From positions 50,699,631 through 50,763,630 of the forward strand of contig OX377206.1 in assembly GCA_947396885.1 (NCBI GenBank): a DNA stretch of 64,000 bases, written 5' to 3'. This stretch comes from Heligmosomoides polygyrus polygyrus (lineage: Eukaryota; Nematoda; Chromadorea; Rhabditida; Heligmosomidae). The notes below the pieces were generated by a model. That model was not told the origin of the DNA, made no database searches, and saw only the letters and a list, made by a program, of their open reading frames with translations. A program made the position numbers and the translations under genes. Position 1 is the first letter of the stretch. Each line of letters starts with the position of its first letter. This document shows, piece by piece, positions 38,166 to 50,522 of the stretch.

Positions 38166-39630
38166 CTATTTTGACAGGATAGCTATTCCGCGTGAGCTTG
38201 TATGGTTTTTATGTCTATCAGTTTCTTCGGTCACACAAGATAGTGTGACATGAATATCGTATTCAGGTACTTCCTCAAGAACGACCTCCGCAATCGACGT
38301 ATCTTGGAACACCGTCAGACGTCAATGAGAATCGGATCATTAGCCATCATTAGTATGGTTTTTATGTCTATCAGTTTCTTCGGCTTCACAAGATAGTGTG
38401 ATATGACTGTCGTCTTCAGGTACTTCCTCAAGAACGAACTTTGCAATTGACGTATCTTTGAACAACGTCAATGAGAATCGGGTAATTAAACAATCAAGAG
38501 CTCTCATTTTTCCGGGACAATTCCTTGATTTTAGCTTGTTAATGGTGATTGCGTTTATCGATTTCATCGGTAACACCACATAGTGTGACATGACTGCCGT
38601 CTTTAGGAACTTCCCCAAGAACGAACTTTGCAATTGACGTATCTTTGAACAACATCAATGAGAATCGGATCATTAACCAGTCAACAGCTCTCATTTTTCC
38701 GGGACAATTCCTTGATTTTAGCTTGTTAATGGTGATTGTGTTTATCGATTTCTTCGGCAACACCACATAGTGTGACATGACTGCCGTCTTTAGGAACTTT
38801 CCCAAGAACGAACTTTGCAATTGACGTATCTTTGAACAACGTCAATGAGAATCGGATATTAAACAATCAAGAGCTCTCATTTTTCCGGGACAATTCCTTG
38901 ATTTTAGCTTGTTAATGGTGATTGTGTTTATCGATTTCATCGGTAACACGACATAGTGTGACATGACTGCCGTCTTTAGGAACTTCCCCAAGAACGAACT
39001 TTGCAATTGACGTATCTTTGAACAACGTCAATGAGAATCGGATCATTAACCAGTCAAGAGCTCTCATTTTTTCGGGACAATTCTTTGATATCAGCTTGTT
39101 CCTCGTGATTGGGTTTATCGGTTTCTTCGGCAACATGACATAGTGTGACATGACTGCCGTCTTTAGGAACTTCCCCAAGAACGAACTTTGCAATTGACGT
39201 ATCTTTGAACAACGTCAATGAGAATCGGATCATTAACCAGTCAAGAGCTCTCATTTTTTCGGGACAATTCTTTGATATCAGCTTGTTCCTCGTGATTGGG
39301 TTTATCGGTTTCTTCGGCAACATGACATAGTGTGACATGACTGCCGTCTTCAGGAACTTCCTCAAGAACGAACTTTGCAATTGACGTATCTTTGAACAAC
39401 GTCAATGAGAATCGGATAATTAAACAATCAAGAGCTCTCATTTTTCCGGGACAATTCCTTGATTTTAGCTTGTTAATGGTGATTGTGTTTATCGATTTCT
39501 TCGGCAACATCATATAGTGTGACATGACTGTCTCTTTAGGAATTTCCTCAAGAACGATCTTCACAATCCACATGTCTCACAACACCGCAAGACGTCACAC
39601 TGAGACAGATCACTAGAAGGATCGAAACTA
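38166..39630. repeat. HOR 17, type B deletion derivative, 1465 bp
   Basis: D reads normally to about 38300 and then joins GTATCTTGGAACACCGTC directly, skipping 383 bp (195+188). The step from the preceding GCGCTT (37967) to the next GAGCTC (38498) is 531 bp instead of 914. It also lacks the 288-bp unit, so it carries two separate in-register deletions. Private changes include GATTGCGTTTATCG near 38550 and a variant at 38807. Confidence 0.9.
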
Positions 39631-41393
39631 CTATTTTGACAGGATAGCTATTCCGCGTGAGCTTGTATGGTTTTTATGTCTATCAGTTTCTTCGGTCACA
39701 CAAGATAGTGTGACATGAATATCGTATTCAGGTACTTCCTCAAGAACGACCTCCGCAATCGACGTATCTGTGAACACCGACAATGAGAATCGGATCATTA
39801 ACCAGTCAAGAGCTCTCACTTTTTGCGTGAAAATTCTTTGATTTCACCTTGTTAATGGTAATTGTCTTTATCGATTTCTTCGGCAACATCACATAGTGTG
39901 ACATGACTGTCGTCTTTAAGAACTTCCTCAAGAACGACATCCGCAATCGACGTATCTGTGAACACCGTCAGATGTCAATGAGAATCGGATCATTAACAAG
40001 TCAAGAGCTCTCACTTTTTGCGTGAAAATTCTTTGATTTCTGCTTCTTCATGGTGATTGGGTTTATCGGTTTCTTCGGCCACATGACATAGCGTGACATG
40101 ACTGTCGTCTTCAGGTACTTCCTCAAGAACGAACTTTGCAATTGACGTATCTTGGAACACCGTCAGACGTCAATGAGAATCGGATCATTAGCCATCATTA
40201 GTATGGTTTTTATGTCTATCAGTTTCTTCGGCTTCACAAGATAGTGTGATATGACTGTCGTCTTCAGGTACTTCCTCAAGAACGAACTTTGCAATTGACG
40301 TATCTTTGAACAACGTCAAGGAGAATCGGGTAATTAAACAATCAAGAGCTCTCATTTTTCCGGGACAATTCCTTGATTTTAGCTTGTTAATGGTGATTGT
40401 GTTTATCGATTTCATCGGTAACACCACATAGTGTGACATGACTGCCGTCTTTAGGAACTTCCCCAAGAACGAACTTTGCAATTGACGTATCTTTGAACAA
40501 CATCAATGAGAATCGGATCATTAACCAGTCAACAGCTCTCATTTTTCCGGGACAATTCCTTGATTTTAGCTTGTTAATGGTGATTGTGTTTATCGATTTC
40601 TTCGGCAACACCACATAGTGTGACATGACTGCCGTCTTTAGGAACTTTCCCAAGAACGAACTTTGCAATTGACGTATCTTTGAACAACGTCAATGAGAAT
40701 CGGATCATTAACCAGTCAAGAGCTCTCATTTTTTCGGGACAATTCTTTGATATCAGCTTGTTCCTCGTGATTGGGTTTATCGGTTTCTTCGGCAACATGA
40801 CATAGTGTGACGTGACTGCCGTCTTCAGGAACTTCCTCAAGAACGAACTTTGCAATTGACGTATCTTTGAACAACGTCAATGAGAATCGGATAATTAAAC
40901 AATCAAGAGCTCTCATTTTTCCGGGACAATTCCTTGATTTTAGCTTGTTAATGGTGATTGTGTTTATCGATTTCTTCGGCAACATCATATAGTGTGACAT
41001 GACTGTCTCTTTAGGAATTTCCTCAAGAACGATCTTCACAATCCACATGTCTCACAACACCGCCAGACGTCACACTGAGACAGATCACTAGAAGGATCGA
41101 AACTACTATGTCTTCAGGTACTTCCTCAAGAACGAACTTTGCAATTGACGTATCTTTGAACAACGTCAATGAGAATCGGATCAATAACAGCCAAGCGCTT
41201 TCATTTTTCCGGGACAATTCATTGATTTCAGCTTGTTAATGGTAATTGTGTTTAACGATTTCTTCGGCAACATCACATAGTGTGACATGACTGTCTCTTT
41301 AGGAATTTCCTCAAGAACGATCTTCACAATCCACATGTCTCACAACACCGCCAGACGTCACACTGAGACAGATCACTAGAAGGATCGAAACTA
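39631..41393. repeat. HOR 18, short type B, 1763 bp
   Basis: Copy of HOR 16 at an offset of 3,228 bp, with the same GTCAAGGAG and TGTGACGTGAC variants. It differs from HOR 16 by few bases on reading. Confidence 0.9.
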
Positions 41394-42306
41394 CTATTTT
41401 GACAGGATAGCTATTCCGCGTGAGCTTGTATGGTTTTTATGTCTATCAGTTTCTTCGGTCACACAAGATAGTGTGACATGAATATCGTATTCAGGTACTT
41501 CCTCAAGAACGACCTCCGCAATCGACGTATCTGTGAACACCGACAATGAGAATCGGATCATTAACCAGTCAAGAGCTCTCACTTTTTGCGTGAAAATTCT
41601 TTGATTTCACCTTGTTAATGGTAATTGTCTTTATCGATTTCTTCGGCAACATCACATAGTGTGACATGACTGTCGTCTTTAAGAACTTCCTCAAGAACGA
41701 CATCCGCAATCGACGTATCTGTGAACACCGTCAGATGTCAATGAGAATCGGATCATTAACCAGTCAAGAGCTCTCACTTTTTGCGTGAAAATTCTTTGAT
41801 TTCTGCTTCTTCATGGTGATTGGGTTTATCGGTTTCTTCGGCCACATGACATAGCGTGACATGACTGTCGTCTTCAGGTACTTCCTCAAGAACGAACTTT
41901 GCAATTGACGTATCTTGGAACACCGTCAGACGTCAATGAGAATCGGATCATTAGCCATCATTAGTATGGTTTTTATGTCTATCAGTTTCTTCGGCTTCAC
42001 AAGATAGTGTGATATGACTGTCGTCTTCAGGTACTTCCTCAAGAACGAACTTTGCAATTGACGTATCTTTGAACAACGTCAATGAGGATCGGATCAATAA
42101 CAGCCAAGCGCTTTCATTTTTCCGGGACAATTCATTGATTTCAGCTTGTTAATGGTAATTGTGTTTAACGATTTCTTCGGCAACATCACATAGTGTCACA
42201 TGACTGTCTCTTTAGGAATTTCCTCAAGAACGATCTTCACAATCCACATGTCTCACAACACCGCCAGACGTCACACTGAGACAGATCACTAGAAGGATCG
42301 AAACTA
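41394..42306. repeat. HOR 19, minimal, 913 bp
   Basis: Steps are 195, 340, 378. D and the body are B-like (TCACACAAG, CATAGCGTGAC), but the tail has GAGGATCGG and TAGTGTCACATGAC, which are shared with type C and the other 913-bp units. Confidence 0.9.
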
Positions 42307-43881
42307 CTATTTTGACAGGATAGCTATTCCGCGTGAGCTTGTATGGTTTTTATGTCTATCAGTTTCTTCGGTCGCACAAGATAGTGTGACATGACTATCG
42401 TATTCAGGTACTTCCTCAAGAACGACATCCGCAATCGACGTATCTGTGAACACCGTCAGATGTCAATGAGAATCGGATCATTAACAAGTCAAGAGCTCTC
42501 ACTTTTTGCGTGAAAATTCTTTGATTTCTGCTTCTTCATGGTGATTGGGTTTATCGGTTTCTTCGGCCACATGACATAGCGTGACATGACTGTCGTCTTC
42601 AGGTACTTCCTCAAGAACGAACTTTGCAATTGACGTATCTTGGAACACCGTCAGACGTCAATGAGAATCGGATCATTAGCCATCATTAGTATGGTTTTTA
42701 TGTCTATCAGTTTCTTCGGCTTCACAAGATAGTGTGATATGACTGTCGTCTTCAGGTACTTCCTCAAGAACGAACTTTGCAATTGACGTATCTTTGAACA
42801 ACGTCAAGGAGAATCGGGTAATTAAACAATCAAGAGCTCTCATTTTTCCGGGACAATTCCTTGATTTTAGCTTGTTAATGGTGATTGTGTTTATCGATTT
42901 CATCGGTAACACCACATAGTGTGACATGACTGCCGTCTTTAGGAACTTCCCCAAGAACGAACTTTGCAATTGACGTATCTTTGAACAACATCAATGAGAA
43001 TCGGATCATTAACCAGTCAACAGCTCTCATTTTTCCGGGACAATTCCTTGATTTTAGCTTGTTAATGGTGATTGTGTTTATCGATTTCTTCGGCAACACC
43101 ACATAGTGTGACATGACTGCCGTCTTTAGGAACTTTCCCAAGAACGAACTTTGCAATTGACGTATCTTTGAACAACGTCAATGAGAATCGGATCATTAAC
43201 CAGTCAAGAGCTCTCATTTTTTCGGGACAATTCTTTGATATCAGCTTGTTCCTCGTGATTGGGTTTATCGGTTTCTTCGGCAACATGACATAGTGTGACG
43301 TGACTGCCGTCTTCAGGAACTTCCTCAAGAACGAACTTTGCAATTGACGTATCTTTGAACAACGTCAATGAGAATCGGATAATTAAACAATCAAGAGCTC
43401 TCATTTTTCCGGGACAATTCCTTGATTTTAGCTTGTTAATGGTGATTGTGTTTATCGATTTCTTCGGCAACATCATATAGTGTGACATGACTGTCTCTTT
43501 AGGAATTTCCTCAAGAACGATCTTCACAATCCACATGTCTCACAACACCGCCAGACGTCACACTGAGACAGATCACTAGAAGGATCGAAACTACTATGTC
43601 TTCAGGTACTTCCTCAAGAACGAACTTTGCAATTGACGTATCTTTGAACAACGTCAATGAGAATCGGATCAATAACAGCCAAGCGCTTTCATTTTTCCGG
43701 GACAATTCATTGATTTCAGCTTGTTAATGGTAATTGTGTTTAACGATTTCTTCGGCAACATCACATAGTGTGACATGACTGTCTCTTTAGGAATTTCCTC
43801 AAGAACGATCTTCACAATCCACATGTCTCACAACACCGCCAGACGTCACACTGAGACAGATCACTAGAAGGATCGAAACTA
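42307..43881. repeat. HOR 20, hybrid A/B, 1575 bp
   Basis: D is A-like (TCGCACAAG, GACTATCG), but at about 42426 it switches to AAGAACGACATCCGCAATCG, which belongs to the next monomer of type B, skipping 188 bp. The step from GCGCTT (42108) to GAGCTC (42493) is 385 bp instead of 573. The rest follows the 1763-bp B plan. Confidence 0.9.
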
Positions 43882-44794
43882 CTATTTTGACAGGATAGCT
43901 ATTCCGCGTGAGCTTGTATGGTTTTTATGTCTATCAGTTTCTTCGGTCACACAAGATAGTGTGACATGAATATCGTATTCAGGTACTTCCTCAAGAACGA
44001 CCTCCGCAATCGACGTATCTGTGAACACCGACAATGAGAATCGGATCATTAACCAGTCAAGAGCTCTCACTTTTTGCGTGAAAATTCTTTGATTTCACCT
44101 TGTTAATGGTAATTGTCTTTATCGATTTCTTCGGCAACATCACATAGTGTGACATGACTGTCGTCTTTAAGAACTTCCTCAAGAACGACATCCGCAATCG
44201 ACGTATCTGTGAACACCGTCAGATGTCAATGAGAATCGGATCATTAACCAGTCAAGAGCTCTCACTTTTTGCGTGAAAATTCTTTGATTTCTGCTTCTTC
44301 ATGGTGATTGGGTTTATCGGTTTCTTCGGCCACATGACATAGCGTGACATGACTGTCGTCTTCAGGTACTTCCTCAAGAACGAACTTTGCAATTGACGTA
44401 TCTTGGAACACCGTCAGACGTCAATGAGAATCGGATCATTAGCCATCATTAGTATGGTTTTTATGTCTATCAGTTTCTTCGGCTTCACAAGATAGTGTGA
44501 TATGACTGTCGTCTTCAGGTACTTCCTCAAGAACGAACTTTGCAATTGACGTATCTTTGAACAACGTCAATGAGGATCGGATCAATAACAGCCAAGCGCT
44601 TTCATTTTTCCGGGACAATTCATTGATTTCAGCTTGTTAATGGTAATTGTGTTTAACGATTTCTTCGGCAACATCACATAGTGTCACATGACTGTCTCTT
44701 TAGGAATTTCCTCAAGAACGATCTTCACAATCCACATGTCTCACAACACCGCCAGACGTCACACTGAGACAGATCACTAGAAGGATCGAAACTA
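43882..44794. repeat. HOR 21, minimal, 913 bp
   Basis: Corresponds to HOR 5 at an offset of 32,941 bp, but its D unit has the B allele (TCACACAAG, GAATATCG) where HOR 5 has the A allele. This is a small exchanged patch inside an otherwise collinear segmental copy. Confidence 0.9.
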
Positions 44795-47295
44795 CTATTT
44801 TGACAGGATAGCTATTCCGCGTGAGCTTGTATGGTTTTTATGTCTATCAGTTTCTTCGGTCGCACAAGATAGTGTGACATGACTATCGTATTCAGGTACT
44901 TCCTCAAGAACGACCTCCGCAATCGACGTATCTGTGAACACCGACAATGAGAATCGGATCATTAACCAGTCAAGAGCTCTCACTTTTTTCGTGAAAATTC
45001 TTTGATTTCACCTTGTTAATGGTGATTGTGTTTATCGATTTCATCGGTAACACGACATAGTGTGACATGACTGCCGTCTTTAGGAACTTCGCCAAGAACG
45101 AACTTTGCAATTGACGTATCTTTGAACACCGTCAGACGTCAATGAGAATCGGATCATTAGCCATCATTAGTACGGTTTTTATGTCTACCAGTTTCTTCGG
45201 CTTCACAAGATAGTGTGATATGACTGTCGTCTTCAGGTACTTCCTCAAGAACGAACTTTGCAATTGACGTATCTTTGAACAACGTCAATGAGAATCGGAT
45301 AATTAAACAATCAAGAGCTCTCATTTTTCCGGGACAATTCCTTGATTTTAGCTTGTTAATGGTGATTGTGTTTATCGATTTCTTCGGCAACACCACATAG
45401 TGTGATATGACTGTCGTCTTCAGGTACTTCCTCAAGAACGAACTTTGCAATTGACGTATCTTTGAACAACGTCAATGAGAATCGGATATTAAACAATCAA
45501 GAGCTCTCATTTTTCCGGGACAATTCCTTGATTTTAGCTTGTTAATGGTGAATGTGTTTATCGATTTCATCGGTAACACGACATAGTGTGACATGACTGC
45601 CGTCTTTAGGAACTTCCCCAAGAACGAACTTTGCAATTGACGTATCTTTGAACAACGTCAATGAGAATCGGACCATTAACCAGTCAACAGCTCTCATTTT
45701 TCCGGGACAATTCCTTGATTTCAGCTTGTTAATGGTGATTGTGTTTATCGATTTCTTCGGCAACACCACATAGTGTGACATGACTGCCGTCTTTAGGAAC
45801 TTCCCCAAGAACGAACTTTGCAATTGACGTATATTTGAACAACGTCAATGAGAATCTGATCATTAACCTGTCAAGAGCTCTCATTTTTTCGGGACAATTC
45901 TTTGATATCAGCTTGTTCCTCGTGATTGGGTTTATCGGTTTCTTCGGCCACATGACATAGTGTGACATGACTGTCGTCTTCAGGTACTTCCTCAAGAACG
46001 AACTTTGCAATTGACGTATCTTTGAACAACGTCAATGAGAATCGGATATTAAACAATCAAGAGCTCTCATTTTTCCGGGACAATTCCTTGATTTTAGCTT
46101 GTTAATGGTGATTGTGTTTATCGATTTCATCGGTAACACGACATAGTGTGACATGACTGTCGTCTTCAGGTACTTCCTCAAGAACGAACTTTGCAATTGA
46201 CGTATCTTTGAACAACGTCAATGAGAATCGGATCATTAACCAGTCAAGAGCTCTCATTTTTTCGGGACAATTCTTTGATATCAGCTTGTTCCTCGTGATT
46301 GGGTTTATCGGTTTCTTCGGCAACATGACATAGTGTGACATGACTGCCGTCTTTAGGAACTTCCCCAAGAACGAACTTTGCAATTGACGTATCTTTGAAC
46401 AACGTCAATGAGAATCGGATCATTAACCAGTCAAGAGCTCTCATTTTTTCGGGACAATTCTTTGATATCAGCTTGTTCCTCGTGATTGGGTTTATCGGTT
46501 TCTTCGGCAACATGACATAGTGTGACATGACTGCCGTCTTTAGGAACTTCCCCAAGAACGAACTTTGCAATTGACGTATCTTTGAACAACGTCAATGAGA
46601 ATCGGATCATTAACCAGTCAAGAGCTCTCATTTTTTCGGGACAATTCTTTGATATCAGCTTGTTCCTCGTGATTGGGTTTATCGGTTTCTTCGGCAACAT
46701 GACATAGTGTGACATGACTGCCGTCTTCAGGAACTTCCTCAAGAACGAACTTTGCAATTGACGTATCTTTGAACAACGTCAATGAGAATCGGATAATTAA
46801 ACAATCAAGAGCTCTCATTTTTCCGGGACAATTCCTTGATTTTAGCTTGTTAATGGTGATTGTGTTTATCGATTTCTTCGGCAACATCATATAGTGTGAC
46901 ATGACTGTCTCTTTAGGAATTTCCTCAAGAACGATCTTCACAATCCACATGTCTCACAACACCGCCAGACGTCACACTGAGACAGATCACTAGAAGGATC
47001 GAAACTACTATGTCTTCAGGTACTTCCTCAAGAACGAACTTTGCAATTGACGTATCTTTGAACAACGTCAATGAGAATCGGATCAATAACAGCCAAGCGC
47101 TTTCATTTTTCCGGGACAATTCATTGATTTCAGCTTGTTAATGGTAATTGTGTTTAACGATTTCTTCGGCAACATCACATAGTGTGACATGACTGTCTCT
47201 TTAGGAATTTCCTCAAGAACGATCTTCACAATCCACATGTCTCACAACACCGCCAGACGTCACACTGAGACAGATCACTAGAAGGATCGAAACTA
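44795..47295. repeat. HOR 22, type A, 2501 bp
   Basis: Collinear with HOR 6 at an offset of 32,941 bp, with all eleven steps the same (341, 186, 187, 187, 186, four of 187, 288, 378). It is followed by a B-type D unit, unlike HOR 6. Confidence 0.92.
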
Positions 47296-48208
47296 CTATT
47301 TTGACAGGATAGCTATTCCGCGTGAGCTTGTATGGTTTTTATGTCTATCAGTTTCTTCGGTCACACAAGATAGTGTGACATGAATATCGTATTCAGGTAC
47401 TTCCTCAAGAACGACCTCCGCAATCGACGTATCTGTGAACACCGACAATGAGAATCGGATCATTAACCAGTCAAGAGCTCTCACTTTTTGCGTGAAAATT
47501 CTTTGATTTCACCTTGTTAATGGTAATTGTCTTTATCGATTTCTTCGGCAACATCACATAGTGTGACATGACTGTCGTCTTTAAGAACTTCCTCAAGAAC
47601 GACATCCGCAATCGACGTATCTGTGAACACCGTCAGATGTCAATGAGAATCGGATCATTAACCAGTCAAGAGCTCTCACTTTTTGCGTGAAAATTCTTTG
47701 ATTTCTGCTTCTTCATGGTGATTGGGTTTATCGGTTTCTTCGGCCACATGACATAGCGTGACATGACTGTCGTCTTCAGGTACTTCCTCAAGAACGAACT
47801 TTGCAATTGACGTATCTTGGAACACCGTCAGACGTCAATGAGAATCGGATCATTAGCCATCATTAGTATGGTTTTTATGTCTATCAGTTTCTTCGGCTTC
47901 ACAAGATAGTGTGATATGACTGTCGTCTTCAGGTACTTCCTCAAGAACGAACTTTGCAATTGACGTATCTTTGAACAACGTCAATGAGGATCGGATCAAT
48001 AACAGCCAAGCGCTTTCATTTTTCCGGGACAATTCATTGATTTCAGCTTGTTAATGGTAATTGTGTTTAACGATTTCTTCGGCAACATCACATAGTGTCA
48101 CATGACTGTCTCTTTAGGAATTTCCTCAAGAACGATCTTCACAATCCACATGTCTCACAACACCGCCAGACGTCACACTGAGACAGATCACTAGAAGGAT
48201 CGAAACTA
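47296..48208. repeat. HOR 23, minimal, 913 bp
   Basis: Same plan as HOR 21 (195, 340, 378), with a B-like D. It separates two type A HORs, so the pair 913 + A-type HOR recurs (43882/44795 and 47296/48209). Confidence 0.9.
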
Positions 48209-50522
48209 CTATTTTGACAGGATAGCTATTCCGCGTGAGCTTGTATGGTTTTTATGTCTATCAGTTTCTTCGGTCGCACAAGATAGTGTGACATGACTAT
48301 CGTATTCAGGTACTTCCTCAAGAACGACCTCCGCAATCGACGTATCTGTGAACACCGACAATGAGAATCGGATCATTAACCAGTCAAGAGCTCTCACTTT
48401 TTTCGTGAAAATTCTTTGATTTCACCTTGTTAATGGTGATTGTGTTTATCGATTTCATCGGTAACACGACATAGTGTGACATGACTGCCGTCTTTAGGAA
48501 CTTCGCCAAGAACGAACTTTGCAATTGACGTATCTTTGAACACCGTCAGACGTCAATGAGAATCGGATCATTAGCCATCATTAGTACGGTTTTTATGTCT
48601 ACCAGTTTCTTCGGCTTCACAAGATAGTGTGATATGACTGTCGTCTTCAGGTACTTCCTCAAGAACGAACTTTGCAATTGACGTATCTTTGAACAACGTC
48701 AATGAGAATCGGATAATTAAACAATCAAGAGCTCTCATTTTTCCGGGACAATTCCTTGATTTTAGCTTGTTAATGGTGATTGTGTTTATCGATTTCTTCG
48801 GCAACACCACATAGTGTGATATGACTGTCGTCTTCAGGTACTTCCTCAAGAACGAACTTTGCAATTGACGTATCTTTGAACAACGTCAATGAGAATCGGA
48901 TATTAAACAATCAAGAGCTCTCATTTTTCCGGGACAATTCCTTGATTTCAGCTTGTTAATGGTGATTGTGTTTATCGATTTCTTCGGCAACACCACATAG
49001 TGTGACATGACTGCCGTCTTTAGGAACTTCCCCAAGAACGAACTTTGCAATTGACGTATATTTGAACAACGTCAATGAGAATCTGATCATTAACCTGTCA
49101 AGAGCTCTCATTTTTTCGGGACAATTCTTTGATATCAGCTTGTTCCTCGTGATTGGGTTTATCGGTTTCTTCGGCCACATGACATAGTGTGACATGACTG
49201 TCGTCTTCAGGTACTTCCTCAAGAACGAACTTTGCAATTGACGTATCTTTGAACAACGTCAATGAGAATCGGATATTAAACAATCAAGAGCTCTCATTTT
49301 TCCGGGACAATTCCTTGATTTTAGCTTGTTAATGGTGATTGTGTTTATCGATTTCATCGGTAACACGACATAGTGTGACATGACTGTCGTCTTCAGGTAC
49401 TTCCTCAAGAACGAACTTTGCAATTGACGTATCTTTGAACAACGTCAATGAGAATCGGATCATTAACCAGTCAAGAGCTCTCATTTTTTCGGGACAATTC
49501 TTTGATATCAGCTTGTTCCTCGTGATTGGGTTTATCGGTTTCTTCGGCAACATGACATAGTGTGACATGACTGCCGTCTTTAGGAACTTCCCCAAGAACG
49601 AACTTTGCAATTGACGTATCTTTGAACAACGTCAATGAGAATCGGATCATTAACCAGTCAAGAGCTCTCATTTTTTCGGGACAATTCTTTGATATCAGCT
49701 TGTTCCTCGTGATTGGGTTTATCGGTTTCTTCGGCAACATGACATAGTGTGACATGACTGCCGTCTTTAGGAACTTCCCCAAGAACGAACTTTGCAATTG
49801 ACGTATCTTTGAACAACGTCAATGAGAATCGGATCATTAACCAGTCAAGAGCTCTCATTTTTTCGGGACAATTCTTTGATATCAGCTTGTTCCTCGTGAT
49901 TGGGTTTATCGGTTTCTTCGGCAACATGACATAGTGTGACATGACTGCCGTCTTCAGGAACTTCCTCAAGAACGAACTTTGCAATTGACGTATCTTTGAA
50001 CAACGTCAATGAGAATCGGATAATTAAACAATCAAGAGCTCTCATTTTTCCGGGACAATTCCTTGATTTTAGCTTGTTAATGGTGATTGTGTTTATCGAT
50101 TTCTTCGGCAACATCATATAGTGTGACATGACTGTCTCTTTAGGAATTTCCTCAAGAACGATCTTCACAATCCACATGTCTCACAACACCGCCAGACGTC
50201 ACACTGAGACAGATCACTAGAAGGATCGAAACTACTATGTCTTCAGGTACTTCCTCAAGAACGAACTTTGCAATTGACGTATCTTTGAACAACGTCAATG
50301 AGAATCGGATCAATAACAGCCAAGCGCTTTCATTTTTCCGGGACAATTCATTGATTTCAGCTTGTTAGTGGTAATTGTGTTTAACGATTTCTTCGGCAAC
50401 ATCACATAGTGTGACATGACTGTCTCTTTAGGAATTTCCTCAAGAACGATCTTCACAATCCACATGTCTCACAACACCGCCAGACGTCACACTGAGACAG
50501 ATCACTAGAAGGATCGAAACTA
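48209..50522. repeat. HOR 24, type A, 2314 bp (different monomer missing)
   Basis: The length equals the common 2314-bp form, but the missing monomer is different. The GTGAATGTGTTTATCG monomer near the C unit is lost (steps 341, 186, 187, 186, then four of 187), while all three tandem GTTCCTCGTGATTGGG monomers are kept. Equal length therefore hides an independent deletion. Confidence 0.9.

Noticed and set aside
48209..50522. HOR 24 as the same variant as the other 2314-bp type A HORs
   Set aside because: The length is the same, but the missing monomer is at a different position, so it is an independent event.
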